Positions 63,635-64,000 of a stretch of DNA of 64,000 nt are shown in pieces. A program made the translations under genes and the position numbers. How positions within the stretch are numbered: the first letter of the stretch is position 1; each line of letters begins with the position of its first letter. A model generated the notes under the pieces. It had not been told where the DNA came from, made no database searches, and saw only the letters and a list, made by a program, of their open reading frames with translations. This DNA is from Promicromonospora sp. MEB111 (GTDB taxonomy: Bacteria > Actinomycetota > Actinomycetes > Actinomycetales > Cellulomonadaceae), in assembly GCF_030209445.1 (NCBI RefSeq), contig NZ_JARVSD010000012.1, forward strand, positions 186,001-250,000, given 5' to 3'.

Positions 63635-64000
63635 GTGACGGTCCTTGAGGCGATGCTCCTGTTCGCGCTGGTCGCGATCCCCCTGACGATCATGCCGGGC
63701 CTGGACAGCGCGCTGGTGCTGCGGACCGCCGTCGTCAGCGGCCGCAGGCACGCCTACGCCACGGCGCTCGGCATCAACGCGGGCGTCCTGGCCTGGGGAG
63801 TCGCGGCCGCCGTCGGCGCGACGGCGGTGCTCGCCGCCTCCGAGACGGCCTACCGGGCGCTCACCCTGGCGGGCGCGGCCTACCTCGCGTGGCTCGGCGG
63901 CCGGATGCTGTGGTCGAGCTTCCGCGCCGGGCGGTACGACGCGCTGCCCGACGGCGTCGACGGCGCTCTGCCCGGTGCTGTGCCCGGTGCTGTGGCTGGC
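63635..64000 (+). CDS. LysE/RhtB-type amino-acid exporter (3' end outside window)
   Basis: 122 residues visible. First helix AMLLFALVAIPLTIMPGLDS with the PG(L/P)D motif of the LysE/RhtB family, then RRHAYATALGINAGVLAWGV, YRALTLAGAAYLAWLGGRML. These export amino acids or related metabolites. A GALPGAVPGAVAG-like repeat begins at the window edge. GTG fixed by the upstream -10 box. Confidence 0.88.
   Translation, partial: MTVLEAMLLFALVAIPLTIMPGLDSALVLRTAVVSGRRHAYATALGINAGVLAWGVAAAVGATAVLAASETAYRALTLAGAAYLAWLGGRMLWSSFRAGRYDALPDGVDGALPGAVPGAVAG

Overview
The window is very GC-rich (high G/C at third codon positions throughout) and carries a gene order typical of Actinobacteria: metK-priA-fmt-rsmB-rpe-riboflavin operon-hisE-hisG, then the conserved block CDP-alcohol phosphatidyltransferase-DUF881-sbp-DUF881-garA-ftsR-DUF151-MerR known around Rv1822-Rv1830 of Mycobacterium tuberculosis. 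The protein style and high GC suggest a Micrococcales species of the Cellulomonadaceae/Promicromonosporaceae type; that placement is inference. No rRNA, tRNA or CRISPR array was seen.

Layout. 0-16.4 kb is core metabolism on the + strand: partial metK, a helicase-degenerate priA, a HAD hydrolase, a convergent lipoprotein gene, fmt, rsmB, rpe, an FMN riboswitch driving ribD-ribE-ribBA-ribH, a lipoprotein, hisE, hisG and a PH-domain membrane protein. A perfect bidirectional terminator (16412-16451) separates these from a DEAD-box RNA helicase on the - strand. 18.9-25.4 kb is the cell-envelope/signalling block, ending with a metallo-beta-lactamase-fold protein.

25.5-40.2 kb is accessory. It opens with the most notable locus: a PrsW-type intramembrane peptidase fused to a C-terminal polymorphic-toxin-like tip, followed by an overlapping small gene that is probably its immunity gene; both tip and small gene are poorer in GC than the rest. 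Next come a phospholipase D, a hybrid histidine kinase in an overlapping operon with a pyruvoyl-dependent arginine decarboxylase and a GNAT-like gene, a receiver-only regulator, a tyrosine recombinase, an alcohol dehydrogenase, a TOPRIM protein, a gene-poor stretch with a 24-bp perfect hairpin and an AT-rich palindrome, a D-2-hydroxyacid dehydrogenase and small proteins.

40.2-64 kb holds regulators and stress functions: a LuxR-type regulator divergent from an aldo-keto reductase, an NmrA-like protein, a fatty-acid desaturase beside a DesKR-like two-component pair, an AraC/VOC/small-protein/UvrA-paralogue group, an APH-like kinase, a secreted protein, a P-loop protein, an AhpD-like protein, an LLM oxidoreductase, malic enzyme, GNAT, a tyrosine phosphatase, a MerR-PP2C fusion, RNase Z, a degenerate exonuclease fused to an Lsr2-like domain, galE and the start of a LysE-type transporter.

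Two window-wide patterns help the annotation. First, a TANNNT hexamer lies exactly 6-7 bases before the start codon of at least sixteen genes, which fits leaderless transcription and fixes many start sites. Second, short tandem repeats with a period of exactly 15 bp, usually in three copies and in frame inside low-complexity linkers, recur in unrelated genes and in spacers.
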